Part shown: positions 28,231 to 37,072 of the stretch, one piece after another
Layout of the letters: each line of letters begins with the position of its first letter
How positions within the stretch are numbered: the stretch's first letter is position 1
Source: Desulfocapsa sp.
GTDB lineage: Bacteria > Desulfobacterota > Desulfobulbia > Desulfobulbales > Desulfocapsaceae
Reading direction: 5' to 3'
Assembly (NCBI GenBank): GCA_013792135.1
Contig: VMSP01000033.1
Coordinates: 1 to 54,326, forward strand
DNA: 54,326 nucleotides
Notes under the pieces: model-generated
Database searches by the model: none
Seen by the model: only the letters and a program-made list of their open reading frames with translations
What the model was told of the DNA's origin: nothing
Program-made: the position numbers and the translations under genes

Positions 28231-28383
28231 ACCGTTATAAATAACATGGCCACCTGAATGACCGAAACGGTACGAGGAGCCGATTGTTCTTCATCCATCC
28301 ATAGAGCGAACGACACTGGGCCATCCCTGGCCTGCGTAACGAAACAGCTATAAAAGGCCAGATTATTTCGTAACGGCTCCTAA
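28231..28383. repeat. Dispersed palindromic repeat with an internal insert
   Basis: The left part (28231-28282) matches the first half of the repeats at 5121 and 50457, including ATAACATGGCCA and the start of the AGGAGCCG arm. About 50 unrelated bases then intervene, and the element resumes at GCGTAACGAAACAG (28334) and ends with the TTTCGTAACGGCTCCT arm at 28366-28381. The insert splits the left arm of the main palindrome. It lies between darP and the PPC-domain gene. Confidence 0.65.
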
Positions 28384-28420
28384 ATATTTTTTTAACAATA
28401 CCACAAGAAGATGAAATCAC

Positions 28421-28861
28421 CTAGCTTCCAAACGTAAGTCGATTGAATCCACCTTCAGCAAAATAGGGCCTGGTGATGTCCATCCCCTGCAGTTCAAAGA
28501 TAAGAACTTCAAGAACAAGATAGACCTTAGTGTTTCTACGGATACAGGCCGTCATGGTCTCACCATGGTGACCCATGGCCGCATGAAGATGAATACGCTG
28601 TTCGTCACCTTCCCAGAACATCGAACCGCTGCCAACCACCTCACGGGCCCCATCAACCTCGACCCATACCGGATCAGGCGGCATGACAGGCTCCTTCGGC
28701 CCGGTCACAACTCCTGCCTGCCGCAGACCGCCAAGAATCTGAAACCAACAGGACCGCAGATCCTCCTTCCTGAACAGCTCCTGCAATCCCTCCAGCAAAT
28801 CATCACCTTGATCAAAGCGGGCCATAATCACCCGTCCAAGCGATCCTGTTTTATATTCCAT
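28421..28861 (-). CDS. PPC-domain (DUF296) protein
   Basis: The 146-residue protein is one PPC/DUF296 domain. It has the family's MARFDQGDDLLEGLQEL helix, IHLHAAMGHHGE, which carries the conserved histidines that bind a metal in bacterial members, and a LEVLIFELQGMDITR strand near the end. In plants this domain sits beside AT-hooks; bacterial single-domain members have no firmly known role. A GGAG site precedes the ATG. It is followed by recD2 upstream on the same strand with about 30 bases between, so the two may share a transcript. Confidence 0.85.
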   Translation of the reverse strand: MEYKTGSLGRVIMARFDQGDDLLEGLQELFRKEDLRSCWFQILGGLRQAGVVTGPKEPVMPPDPVWVEVDGAREVVGSGSMFWEGDEQRIHLHAAMGHHGETMTACIRRNTKVYLVLEVLIFELQGMDITRPYFAEGGFNRLTFGS

Positions 28862-28891
28862 TTTTTTCTCCCTGCCCTCTTGTTTATATCC

Positions 28892-31375
28892 CTATTCCCT
28901 ATTATTCCCTGCCTCATCCCTCAACAAAACAGCCAGAGCCGTCTGTCGCCGAACCGTGTCCACATTCCTGACCGCCATGGAGAATGCCTGCCGGGTTCCC
29001 ACAAAGACAGCCAGTTTCCTCGCCCTTGTCAAACCGGTATAAACAAGATTACGAAAAAGCATCTTGAAATGCTGGCTGACAATGGGAATAATCACACAAT
29101 CGAATTCACTGCCCTGTGACTTGTGGATAGTAATAGCATAGGCCAGATCCAGTTCACTGATCTCATCCTTCTGATATTCCACCTCACGGCCACCCGCCAG
29201 AAAACGAACCACACAGGTGAGATCAAGGGTATTCACCCGGCTTATCAGCCCGATATCACCGTTGAAGACCCCAAGGTCATAATTGTTGCGGCGATGGATG
29301 ACCCGGTCCCCCACCCTGAATATCCGCTCACCAAGAATCAATTGTCCCTTACTCTCAGCAGCTGGGTTGACCGCCTGCTGCAGGGTGCGATTCAGGGTTG
29401 CCGTCCCCAGACTGGCTCTGGTCATAGGCGAGAGCACCTGAATCTCGCATTCTTTACCAAAATATTTCGGAATCCATTCGGTATAAAGCCTGACAATCAC
29501 CTCCTGGGCGGTCAGGCCGTAATAAAGTGATGACCAGGGATGCACCTTTTTCAGCACTGCCCGCAGTTCATCAGCGCTGTTTTCTGCAGTCTGGAGCAGG
29601 CCAAAATTCACATGGCTGTAGTGATCCGGCAGCTCGAAACCATACCGCTTCTGAGACGACAGATCATCAATGCCCGTATAAAGATGCTCCTCACCAAAAT
29701 GGGCCTCAACATCGCTGGCGGATATTTTCAAATGGTCTCGCACCCTGGCAATGACTCGCAGCTGTTCTTTGGTGGCCTCGTTGGAATCAAGAAAAAGACA
29801 ATCAACCTTTTCCGTCCATAAAGCAGGTTGTTTGAAAGGGGAAGGAATCTGAGGAACAATACCTTCATTAATGGCATGGGCATAACGGATAATGGAAGAT
29901 TCGCCTGCCTGACGGAACACCTTATTCAGGGTAAAGAGAGGAACGACCCCGGAAGCGATCAGGTCCGCCAGCACGTTACCGGCCCCAACAGATGGCAGCT
30001 GATCGGCATCACCGATCAGAACAAGGCGCGCATCTTCAGGAATGGCGGCCAGCAAGGACGCAGTCAGACTGATATCAAGCATGGAACACTCATCGACAAC
30101 CAGACAGTCGAGAGTTAACGGTTGCTCCCTGTTCCGTTTAAAACCACCGCCCTGATACTCCAGTAAACGGTGAATAGTCTTTGCCTCATCCCCTATCACC
30201 TCACCCATGCGCTGGGCCGCCCGTCCCGTGGGCGCGGCCAGAGTGACATCCAGCCCCATGGCCTGAAACAATCTGACCAGGGTTTTAGTGGTGGTGGTTT
30301 TACCACACCCCGGACCACCGGTCAGAATCGCACAGCGACAGGAGACAATACCGGCAACAGCAGCATGTTGCTCGGCGCTGAGTTGAAGATTCTGGGTGGC
30401 ACTGTAGCTCTGCAGCCACTGCTCCACCTTTTTTCCATCAGTAGCAATAGGACCGCACAGCTGTCGAAACCATTCAGCACAATTCTGTTCGTCGTAATAG
30501 AGGGTCTTGGAATAATAACAGGAGACTGCGGCAGAGCCATCAATGGTAAGGAAACGGGTCTTCAGCAGGTTGTCCCGCTCCATGGTCTGAAGGTACGACT
30601 CCAGCCGGCCTGCCAGATCCATCTCAAGCAGCTCGTTAATCCGGGCCAGAATCTGTTTGCTGGTCAGAAAACAATGCCCCTGTTCACGGGAAGCCGCCAG
30701 AATATGACGGATGGCAGCAATGATCCGGACCTCGGAGTCGAGAGGAATACCAAGAGAGAGGGCAACCTTATCGGCAGAAAAAAAGCCGATTCCGTAAAAA
30801 TCATCCGCCAGCCGGTAGGGATTCTCCCGGACCAGAGCAACGGCCTGATCCCCATATTTTTTATAGATACGGACGGCAAAGAGGGTGGAGATACCATGGC
30901 CCTGCAAAAAGAGCATCACCTCACGAACCGCACGGTGCTCTTCCCAGGCTGTCTTGATCCCGGCCAGTTTTTTGTGGGCAATACCCGGCACCAGAAGCAG
31001 ATCCTCAATCCGACCTTCAAAGATGTCGAGGGTAGTTTTGCCGAAATGGTTGACAATCCTGCGAGCCGTCTTGGGCCCCACTCCCTTGATAAGTCCGGAA
31101 CCAAGATATTTTTCCAGACCAGCCGCGGTGGCCGGTTTCTGCTCATCGGCACGTAGGGCCTTAAACTGTCTGCCATAGGAAGGATGGACCGCCCAGGAAC
31201 CGAAGAATTTCATGGTCGCCCCGGCAAAAACGCGGGTCTGATGTACAGTCACCGTTACCGCATCATGTTCATTGAAACACTTCACCCGCAAAACCGACCA
31301 GCCCGTCTCATTATTATGATAGGTGACCCGTTCCACAATCCCCTGAATCTGTTCTTCAATAACGCCTTTCTGCAT
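28892..31375 (-). CDS. recD2: RecD2-type SF1B DNA helicase
   Basis: From the ATG at 31375 the protein has 827 residues. The N-terminal part holds an OB-like domain and tandem helix-hairpin-helix motifs (LGSGLIKGVGPKTARRIVNHFG), as in Deinococcus RecD2. Walker A is AILTGGPGCGKTTTTKTL, Walker B is CLVVDECSMLD, and the C-terminal SF1 motifs include AYAITIHKSQGSEFD and VYTGLTRARKL. RecD2 is a 5'-3' helicase working without RecBC in mismatch or recombinational repair. A TTG at 31423 would extend it by 16 residues but is less plausible. Confidence 0.93.
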   Translation of the reverse strand: MQKGVIEEQIQGIVERVTYHNNETGWSVLRVKCFNEHDAVTVTVHQTRVFAGATMKFFGSWAVHPSYGRQFKALRADEQKPATAAGLEKYLGSGLIKGVGPKTARRIVNHFGKTTLDIFEGRIEDLLLVPGIAHKKLAGIKTAWEEHRAVREVMLFLQGHGISTLFAVRIYKKYGDQAVALVRENPYRLADDFYGIGFFSADKVALSLGIPLDSEVRIIAAIRHILAASREQGHCFLTSKQILARINELLEMDLAGRLESYLQTMERDNLLKTRFLTIDGSAAVSCYYSKTLYYDEQNCAEWFRQLCGPIATDGKKVEQWLQSYSATQNLQLSAEQHAAVAGIVSCRCAILTGGPGCGKTTTTKTLVRLFQAMGLDVTLAAPTGRAAQRMGEVIGDEAKTIHRLLEYQGGGFKRNREQPLTLDCLVVDECSMLDISLTASLLAAIPEDARLVLIGDADQLPSVGAGNVLADLIASGVVPLFTLNKVFRQAGESSIIRYAHAINEGIVPQIPSPFKQPALWTEKVDCLFLDSNEATKEQLRVIARVRDHLKISASDVEAHFGEEHLYTGIDDLSSQKRYGFELPDHYSHVNFGLLQTAENSADELRAVLKKVHPWSSLYYGLTAQEVIVRLYTEWIPKYFGKECEIQVLSPMTRASLGTATLNRTLQQAVNPAAESKGQLILGERIFRVGDRVIHRRNNYDLGVFNGDIGLISRVNTLDLTCVVRFLAGGREVEYQKDEISELDLAYAITIHKSQGSEFDCVIIPIVSQHFKMLFRNLVYTGLTRARKLAVFVGTRQAFSMAVRNVDTVRRQTALAVLLRDEAGNNRE

Positions 31376-31513
31376 AAGCCCACTTTTGTATTGTCCAGGA
31401 TACCAGAGGATACTTCCTCTCAATCACCTGAATCCTTGATAGCATAAATAAAAAAGAGAAGCCAGCAGAACCACCAATCCCCGTCATCACCCGACAACTA
31501 GCGGCTTTTTCCC

Positions 31514-31541
31514 TTGACATGGATTGCAGGAGTCCGATAAG
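31514..31541 (+). promoter_or_regulatory. Possible sigma-70 promoter for the yqeY-kinase-regulator operon
   Basis: TTGACA at 31514-31519 is a perfect -35 box. GATAAG at 31536-31541, 16 bases later, is a four-of-six match to a -10 box. It lies about 85 bases before yqeY in the 250-base divergent gap with recD2. No other promoter is obvious there. By-eye evidence only. Confidence 0.35.
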
Positions 31542-31624
31542 AAGAGAACAAGCATAAGGCATAGTCTTATATGGTTATGCCCACATTACTGATTTCAACA
31601 ATAATCAATCACCTGTGAGCAAAC

Positions 31625-32119
31625 ATGAGCGACACAACAGATTTTGGCTGGAACGAGACTTCGGATATCCCCCTGATCGTCAAGCTGCGAAGCGACCTGA
31701 AGGCTGCCATACTGGGCAGGAATGAAACGGTCAAAGGTGCTGTCCGCATCATCATAAGCGAATTCCCCACCAAGATCACCCAACCCATAACCTTGGAGAG
31801 CGGCAAGAAAAGCAGTCGCCCCAAACGCGATGACGAGATTAGCAACGATGAGATCGTTACCGTAATCATGGGATTATGCAAATCAGAAAAACAGACCCTG
31901 GAATTCACCGGGCAACCGACCTCCAACTATCTGCAGGTCCTGGAATCATATCTTCCCAAAATGGCCACCGAAGAAGAGATCGTGGCCTGGGCCAAGGAAA
32001 ACATCGACTTGTCACATTTTAAAAGCCCGATGCAGGCTATGGGACCTATCATGAAACATTTCGGCAAGCGCGCCGACGGCAATGTAGTAAAAAAAGTTCT
32101 GGGATCAATGGCAGGATAA
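31625..32119 (+). CDS. GatB/YqeY-domain protein
   Basis: The 164-residue protein matches the YqeY family, related to the tail domain of the GatB amidotransferase subunit. Its segments include LKAAILGRNETVKGAVRIII, DEISNDEIVTVIMGLCKSEK and LESYLPKMATEEEIVAWAKE, ending in GKRADGNVVKKVLG. YqeY may bind tRNA, but its role is not settled. The kinase gene starts four bases after its stop, so it belongs to the two-component operon. Residues 40-70 (PTKITQPITLES and a basic stretch) are less conserved than usual. Whether it functions with the signalling pair is unknown. Confidence 0.88.
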   Translation: MSDTTDFGWNETSDIPLIVKLRSDLKAAILGRNETVKGAVRIIISEFPTKITQPITLESGKKSSRPKRDDEISNDEIVTVIMGLCKSEKQTLEFTGQPTSNYLQVLESYLPKMATEEEIVAWAKENIDLSHFKSPMQAMGPIMKHFGKRADGNVVKKVLGSMAG

Positions 32120-32123
32120 TTTC

Positions 32124-33287
32124 ATGGCAGATACTTCACCCATCACCCTTGAAAATGTTGCGCCGGATACCATTGACTGCGCCCTTCTCTCCCACCCCAC
32201 AGGGAAAGGAAATGAACTCTTTGATGCCATTCAAGACCCGGTACTGATTGTCACCCCGGAAGGCATTATCATCGATGCCAATCTGGCCGCCATCAGCGCG
32301 GCTCATAAGACAAAAAGCCAGATTATCGGCAGGGGAATCTGCAAAATTATCCATGGCGGCAGCTCCCCCCACCTCCAATGTCCGCTGGAATCCTTTTTAC
32401 GCACCTGCGCACCCAGAGTGGAAGAAACCCGCCTGCCGGGACTTTTTGGCGAATATCTATTAACCATCTCTCCGGTAAAAGATAGCGATGGCGTCATCCG
32501 CAAGATACTCCTGATTGCCCGCGAACTGACCACGGATGAACTGCGCAAGGTGGACTCCATGCGCACGGCACAACTTGCAGCCATCGGCGAACTGGCAGCA
32601 GGTGTTGCCCATGAGGTCAATAATCCCATAACCGGCATTATCAATTTCGCCCAGCTCCTGTTGGATGATAGTGAAAAAAAATCTCTCCAGGAAGAGCTCC
32701 TTACCCGGATCATCAATGAAGGCGAACGCATCGCCTCCATTATCAAGAACCTGCTCTCCTTTGCCAGGGAAGGCAACCAGGAAAATGAACCCATTGACAT
32801 GATGCAGGTCATTATGGCAACCTTGTCTCTGGTCGAACATCAATTAAAAAAAGATGGCATCCAAATCAGCACTGACTTCTCCCAAGGCCCCTGTCCCATT
32901 TATGGTAACTTCCGCCAACTACAGCAGGTCATCCTCAATCTGCTGAGCAACAGCAGATTTGCCCTGAACGAGCGTTACCCAACCACTTCTCCAGATAAAA
33001 AAATCATGATCTCGTGCCACCCTGCTATTACGGAAGATAAAAAATCATGGATTCAGACAACCATTCGTGATCAAGGGACCGGGATCCCCCAAGGCATCCT
33101 GAATCGATTATTTGATCCATTTTTTACAACAAAACCTTCAGGGCAAGGCACAGGGCTCGGCCTCAGTATCAGTTTCGGCATTATCCAGGATCATGGAGGC
33201 ACCATCAAAGTCAACTCGATCATGCATAAATTCACCGAGATGCTCATTCAAATCCCCACCTCAGGCTCAGACTATGCAGCACCTTGA
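32124..33287 (+). CDS. Soluble PAS-domain sensor histidine kinase (NtrB-like)
   Basis: The 387-residue kinase has no membrane span or signal peptide. A PAS domain covers about residues 28-135 and contains C73, H77, H83, C86 and C95 in a GICKIIHGGSSPHLQCPLE-type stretch, a Cys/His pattern suited to a metal, heme or redox switch. The dimerisation domain carries phospho-acceptor His163 in AAGVAHEVNNPITGIINFAQ. The ATPase has NLLSNSRFAL, DQGTGIP and GTGLGLSI. It overlaps the sigma-54 regulator gene by 14 bases, so they are a cognate pair. Lacking its own membrane sensor, it may receive input from the membrane protein at 40950-41855. Confidence 0.93.
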   Translation: MADTSPITLENVAPDTIDCALLSHPTGKGNELFDAIQDPVLIVTPEGIIIDANLAAISAAHKTKSQIIGRGICKIIHGGSSPHLQCPLESFLRTCAPRVEETRLPGLFGEYLLTISPVKDSDGVIRKILLIARELTTDELRKVDSMRTAQLAAIGELAAGVAHEVNNPITGIINFAQLLLDDSEKKSLQEELLTRIINEGERIASIIKNLLSFAREGNQENEPIDMMQVIMATLSLVEHQLKKDGIQISTDFSQGPCPIYGNFRQLQQVILNLLSNSRFALNERYPTTSPDKKIMISCHPAITEDKKSWIQTTIRDQGTGIPQGILNRLFDPFFTTKPSGQGTGLGLSISFGIIQDHGGTIKVNSIMHKFTEMLIQIPTSGSDYAAP

Positions 33288-35124
33288 AACAGTGGATAAA
33301 AACGCCCGCATCCTCATTGTTGACGATGAGGCAAGCATTCGTCTCACCTTTGAGATGTTTCTGGCCAGAGAAGGTTACGGTCCCATCACCACTGCCTCCA
33401 CCTTTGATGAGGCACTGCTTGCCATCCGGGATCATGAATTTGATCTGATCATCAGTGACATAGTCCTGGAAGGGGCACGTGGTACTGATCTCCTGCGCAA
33501 GATTCGCGGGGCCGGCCTTCAATGCCCGGTGGTCATGGTTACCGGCTTTCCCAATCTTGATTCTGCCGCCGAGGCCGTCAGATATGGGGCCTTTGACTAC
33601 GTTTCCAAACCGGTCAACAAAGAGACGCTACTCAGATTTGTCCGACATGCCTTGCGACACTGGGAACTTGAAAAAGAGAAAAAACAACTCATCAGAGAAA
33701 ACGAGAGATATAAGCGCTATATGGAGGCGATCTTCAGTTCCGTTCGTGACGCTATCGTTACGATTGATAATGACATGAACATTGTCCAGCTCAACAATAC
33801 TGCTAAAAATTGGATGGGCTACGATGAGTCCAATCCATTTACAAACATAAAGTCTTTGCCCGAAGACATGGGCAAAAGCTGCCTGCAGGAGGCCATGCAG
33901 GCATTGAAGAATCAGAAGGAGGTCAGAGACCATCATTTTGAATGCCGTCAAGCTGACAACAACATCCGGATGATCAGCCTGAATGCATCCCCACTCCAGG
34001 ACGAACAGGATGAATTCAGCGGGGTCGTCATTGTTGCCAGGGATATAACCCTTCCTGAGCTGGATAAAAACAGCATTATACTAAATCAGTTTCACGGCTA
34101 TGTTGGATCCAGCCAGGTGATGCAGAGTGTCTATAAACTCATTGAAAATGTGGGCAAGGTAGACACAGCCGTTCTGATCACCGGAGAGTCGGGAACAGGC
34201 AAGGAGCTTGCAGCCGAGGCTCTGCATGCGGAAAGTCCAAGACGGGACATGCCCCTTATTAAAGTTGATTGTGCCGCTATTACTGAAGATCTTCTGGAAA
34301 GTGAACTTTTTGGCCACAAAAAAGGCGCCTTCACCGGTGCCGACCGCGATCGCCCAGGGCGACTCCTCCAAGCCGACCATAGCACCTTATTCTTGGATGA
34401 GATCGGCGATATCTCGCCCCGAATGCAACTGCGCCTCCTCCGTTTTCTCCAAGAAAAAACCTTCACCCCTGTCGGCCAGGATACACCAATAAAAGTGGAC
34501 GTTCGGGTTATTGCAGCCACCAATGTCAATCTCATCGAAAAAGTGAGGGCGGGAAACTTTCGCGAAGATTTGTACTATCGTTTAAAGGTGGTAGAGATCA
34601 ATCTTCCACCGCTTCGTGATCGTAATGGAGGGATCCCCTTATTGGCGTATCACTTTCTCTCCTTGTTCCGAGATCAGCTCAAAAGAAATATTCACGGGAT
34701 TTCAGATCAGGCCATGAATGCCCTTTCCTGCTATTACTGGCCTGGAAACGTCAGAGAACTCCGCCATATGATAGAAAGGGCGTGCGTTCTCTGCGAAGGC
34801 CCGATCATCTCCCTTAAGCACTTTCCTGAGGAAATCCGTTCGCAGCAGATGCAGCAAAATACCATCCCCGATCTGACGTCAGATCATACTTCGGAGCAGG
34901 CCCCACAAAGTACAACAGCTGTGAACACCAGGCTCTTGCTTCCCTATATCAGCGAAAAAGATGAACTCATTGATGCCATGAAACGGGCCAGAGGCAACAA
35001 ATCCAAAGCCGCTCGTATGTTGAATGTCAACCGAAGCACCCTCTATAGGAAGATGCAACGCCTTGGGATTCAAGAAGATGAGTTTATGGAACATTCCGTA
35101 CAAAACACTCCCTCTAAAATATGA
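33274..35124 (+). CDS. NtrC-family sigma-54 activator (REC-PAS-AAA+-HTH)
   Basis: From the ATG at 33274 the protein has 616 residues; the frame opens earlier at 33112, but that part overlaps the kinase and does not look like a receiver. The receiver has Asp62 in LIISDIVLEG. A PAS region around 145-255 is unusual between receiver and ATPase. The AAA+ domain has Walker A GESGTGKE near residue 304 and an intact GAFTGA loop near 351-356, required to contact sigma-54. The Fis-type helix-turn-helix is at the end (GNKSKAARMLNVNRSTLYRK). Two matching sigma-54 promoters with phased upstream sites lie downstream at 35449 and 37073, its likely targets. Confidence 0.95.
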   Translation: MQHLETVDKNARILIVDDEASIRLTFEMFLAREGYGPITTASTFDEALLAIRDHEFDLIISDIVLEGARGTDLLRKIRGAGLQCPVVMVTGFPNLDSAAEAVRYGAFDYVSKPVNKETLLRFVRHALRHWELEKEKKQLIRENERYKRYMEAIFSSVRDAIVTIDNDMNIVQLNNTAKNWMGYDESNPFTNIKSLPEDMGKSCLQEAMQALKNQKEVRDHHFECRQADNNIRMISLNASPLQDEQDEFSGVVIVARDITLPELDKNSIILNQFHGYVGSSQVMQSVYKLIENVGKVDTAVLITGESGTGKELAAEALHAESPRRDMPLIKVDCAAITEDLLESELFGHKKGAFTGADRDRPGRLLQADHSTLFLDEIGDISPRMQLRLLRFLQEKTFTPVGQDTPIKVDVRVIAATNVNLIEKVRAGNFREDLYYRLKVVEINLPPLRDRNGGIPLLAYHFLSLFRDQLKRNIHGISDQAMNALSCYYWPGNVRELRHMIERACVLCEGPIISLKHFPEEIRSQQMQQNTIPDLTSDHTSEQAPQSTTAVNTRLLLPYISEKDELIDAMKRARGNKSKAARMLNVNRSTLYRKMQRLGIQEDEFMEHSVQNTPSKI

Positions 35125-35266
35125 TCTCGAGCCCGAAATCTGGTCCGCATATTGTGGATTATTTTTTATCTCATTTATCAGCCCGCTCGTATCCATTACA
35201 GGCTTCGTCACTCATTTTTCACAAAAAAGCCTGAACCAGCCTAAACTGTCGCACATTCTTCGCAAT

Positions 35267-35334
35267 GCGACAATATTACAACAATATTGCAACAATTCAC
35301 CATAATAGCAACAATTACGCAACACATAGCAACC
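35267..35334 (+). promoter_or_regulatory. Phased GCAACA array (likely activator binding sites), copy 1
   Basis: Six GCAACA-like hexamers start at 35267 (GCGACA), 35278 (ACAACA), 35289, 35308, 35319 and 35329 (GCAACC). Spacings are 11, 11, 19, 11 and 10 bases, close to whole helical turns apart from one gap. The array ends about 115 bases before the -24/-12 promoter at 35449, the usual distance for sigma-54 enhancer sites. The same pattern precedes the second promoter. Binding by the 33274 regulator is inference. Confidence 0.65.
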
Positions 35335-35448
35335 TGCCCCTCCACATTCCTATCACGCCCGCACAACACTGATAACTATACAAAAATAAATCAACTTAAC
35401 AGCCAGTTACACGCAAAGCGACTACCCTCCCATTAAAAAAATTACTTC

Positions 35449-35464
35449 TGGCACGATGCATGCA
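35449..35464 (+). promoter_or_regulatory. Sigma-54 (-24/-12) promoter of peptide set 1
   Basis: TGGCAC-GATGC-ATGCA matches TGGCAC-N5-TTGCW at all but one base. The GG and GC dinucleotides are ten bases apart, as required. The first peptide starts at 35533, giving a leader of about 57 bases. The promoter and following bases (GGCACGATGCATGCAT, then AAAGACAAC) are repeated almost exactly at 37073. Confidence 0.85.
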
Positions 35465-35532
35465 TAAAAGACAACAAGTACAAAGATTCACAAGATAAAA
35501 ATTAACCTCAAGCCTAAGAAAAAGGGGACATC

Positions 35533-35742
35533 ATGAAAACAACAACTCAAAATAAGACTCACGCCATCGTCAATGAAAACACCCAGACCACCCTTGAACT
35601 GCATAAAGTAGGAGCCATCGCTATTGGTATCACCTCACTTCTGATTGGCGGCTGGGCAGTTGCCTGCATGACCGCCGGCGTCATTGCCAGTGGTGGCCCC
35701 GTGGCACTTGCCACAGATTACATCAAAGCCCTTGTTGGATAA
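35533..35742 (+). CDS. SGGP membrane peptide A1
   Basis: This 69-residue peptide has a hydrophilic N-terminal arm (1-24), a shared ELHKVG element (22-27), and one hydrophobic span with Gly-rich packing (28-51, LLIGGWAVACMTAGV). SGGPV (53-57) and a short amphipathic tail ending ALVG follow. An AGGGG site is six bases upstream. A2 at 37164 matches at 53 of 69 positions by hand count; B and C share only the pattern. I know no described family. With a strong sigma-54 promoter and tight ribosome sites it is probably abundant when induced. It might be a membrane-modifying peptide, an oligomeric membrane subunit or an FtsH substrate; none is shown. Confidence 0.8.
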   Translation: MKTTTQNKTHAIVNENTQTTLELHKVGAIAIGITSLLIGGWAVACMTAGVIASGGPVALATDYIKALVG

Positions 35743-35814
35743 GAACCTTCATCCAAAAATAGCCAAAAAACTCTATAAAATAATCAGTTGCCAAATACTA
35801 CCTTGGAGATTCCC

Positions 35815-36027
35815 ATGAAAAACATTTCTAGCATTGACAAAAGTCGAGAAATCAGTAATACTGCCACTAATACAAGCACGGAAATCTCCAAGATAGGCAT
35901 AACAGCTGTAGCCATTACAGCCGGCGTTATAGGCTGCTGGGCTTTTGCCAGTATGATTGCCGGAGCCGTCAACAGTGGTGGACCTATCGAACTTGTTGCC
36001 AGCCTTTTCACCGCAATTACCGGATAG
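35815..36027 (+). CDS. SGGP membrane peptide B1
   Basis: The 70-residue peptide has a Ser/Thr/Asn-rich N-terminal arm (1-22), EISKIG (23-28), a hydrophobic span with GCWAFASMIAGAV (40-52), SGGPI (54-58) and a tail LFTAITG. The ATG at 35815 has GGAG eight bases upstream; an in-frame TTG at 35788 is less likely. It lies 72 bases after A1, same strand, no terminator between, so it belongs to the same transcript. B2 at 37446 matches at 51 of 70 positions by hand count. Function unknown. The span contains one Cys (41), next to the conserved Trp. Confidence 0.8.
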   Translation: MKNISSIDKSREISNTATNTSTEISKIGITAVAITAGVIGCWAFASMIAGAVNSGGPIELVASLFTAITG

Positions 36028-36105
36028 CTCAGGATAGACAGTACCATATTACCATAAATAAACGATTCACAACCCAATACTCTTTACCCTAAAAGGAATC
36101 TCATC

Positions 36106-36324
36106 ATGGAAGATATTGCTATCACCAAAGAACAAGTTAAAGCAACTGCTCACGACTCTGCCAGTACCGACAGCGAACTCTACAAGTTGGGAGCCTTCAT
36201 TACAGCTGCCTTTGCTGGAGCCGTCGGAATCTGGAGCCTTATATGTCTCTCCAGCGCCCTGATTTCCGGAGACGGCCCTGTTGCCCTTGTTAAAAGTATG
36301 TTCTCTGCCATTGTTGGCAGCTAA
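36106..36324 (+). CDS. SGGP membrane peptide C1
   Basis: The 72-residue peptide has a charged, Ala/Ser-rich arm (1-23), ELYKLG (24-29), a hydrophobic span (30-53, AAFAGAVGIWSLICLSSALI), SGDGPV (54-59) and an LVKSMFSAIVGS tail. It is the most conserved of the three types: C2 at 38509 matches at 63 of 72 positions. Its upstream sequence, AAAAGGAATCTCATC then ATG, is the same as that of C2. It is the third and last gene of set 1 and is followed by a terminator at 36461. Function unknown. Confidence 0.8.
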   Translation: MEDIAITKEQVKATAHDSASTDSELYKLGAFITAAFAGAVGIWSLICLSSALISGDGPVALVKSMFSAIVGS

Positions 36325-36460
36325 CAATTCGCTGCATGAAAAGACCTAAAAGCAGATACCCTTTTGATCCATTGAACTTCTCATTGCATCGTTAAAGGCC
36401 CACAGACTGGAATTACTTAGGTGCTCGAGGCAGTGAGCAATGATAAAGCCAAATAAAAAC

Positions 36461-36500
36461 AGGAAGCCAGTGAGGTCAACCTCTCTGGCTTCCTGTTTTT
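36461..36500 (+). terminator. Rho-independent terminator after peptide set 1
   Basis: AGGAAGCCAG (36461-36470) pairs perfectly with CTGGCTTCCT (36485-36494), and GTTTTT follows. It lies 137 bases after C1 and closes the A1-B1-C1 transcript. Confidence 0.85.
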
Positions 36501-36813
36501 GCAACTGTCGATATGAACATACCTTGAGCCAAGCCCCCTTCATTCAAAAAGTACAGTACCCACACACTCTAGCCTTGAATGATCCCAGCAACTTGGGATC
36601 ACGATAACTCTCACCCCCGCAGAAAACTCCCCATGTTTTTTCAGCTCACAATTTCAAACGACAGGTATTACTTGAGACCATTGAACCCATCTGCCGGAAA
36701 AGCTCCATCAAACCCTCTATTACACTGTATTCAAAACACCAGCAGCGGATACGTCTGAAAGCGGCCACGACCTGCCCTTAAAAAGAGCCTTGCCCTATTG
36801 GTTCTCTGCCAGC

Positions 36814-36850
36814 AGCAGCTTTGGCTCACACAACACAAGCCAAAGCTGCT
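36814..36850. repeat. 13-bp perfect inverted repeat upstream of set 2 control region
   Basis: AGCAGCTTTGGCT (36814-36826) pairs with its exact complement (36838-36850) around an 11-base loop. There is no T-tract, so it is unlikely to be a terminator. It lies about 35 bases before the second GCAACA array and has no counterpart before the first array. It may be a protein site or remnant of a mobile element. Confidence 0.5.
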
Positions 36851-36883
36851 CCAAACTACAAACTATTGCGCTCCCTCCTTTGC

Positions 36884-36952
36884 GCGACATATACGCAACA
36901 CATACGCAACAATCAAGCAACACGATACGCCAGAAGCAACAGTTACGCGACA
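36884..36952 (+). promoter_or_regulatory. Phased GCAACA array (likely activator binding sites), copy 2
   Basis: GCAACA-like hexamers start at 36884 (GCGACA), 36895, 36906, 36917, 36936 and 36947 (GCGACA). Spacings are 11, 11, 11, 19 and 11 bases, reproducing the pattern of the first array including its single 19-base step. The array ends about 120 bases before the promoter at 37073. Conservation of phasing rather than of the flanking bases argues for a functional enhancer. Confidence 0.68.
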
Positions 36953-37072
36953 CAAAGCAGCTTTTCTGCCGACACCCCTGCCAAGGCCATACGACAGCGG
37001 CAATACATGCAAAATTCGACAGAACAACAGCAGTTAGAACAAACACTCCCTTCCCAGATAAAGAATCAACCT

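Noticed and set aside
36884-36952. GCAACA array as a CRISPR or minisatellite
   Set aside because: Units are too short, the spacers are about 5 bases, and the pattern is mirrored before the first promoter, so regulatory sites fit better.
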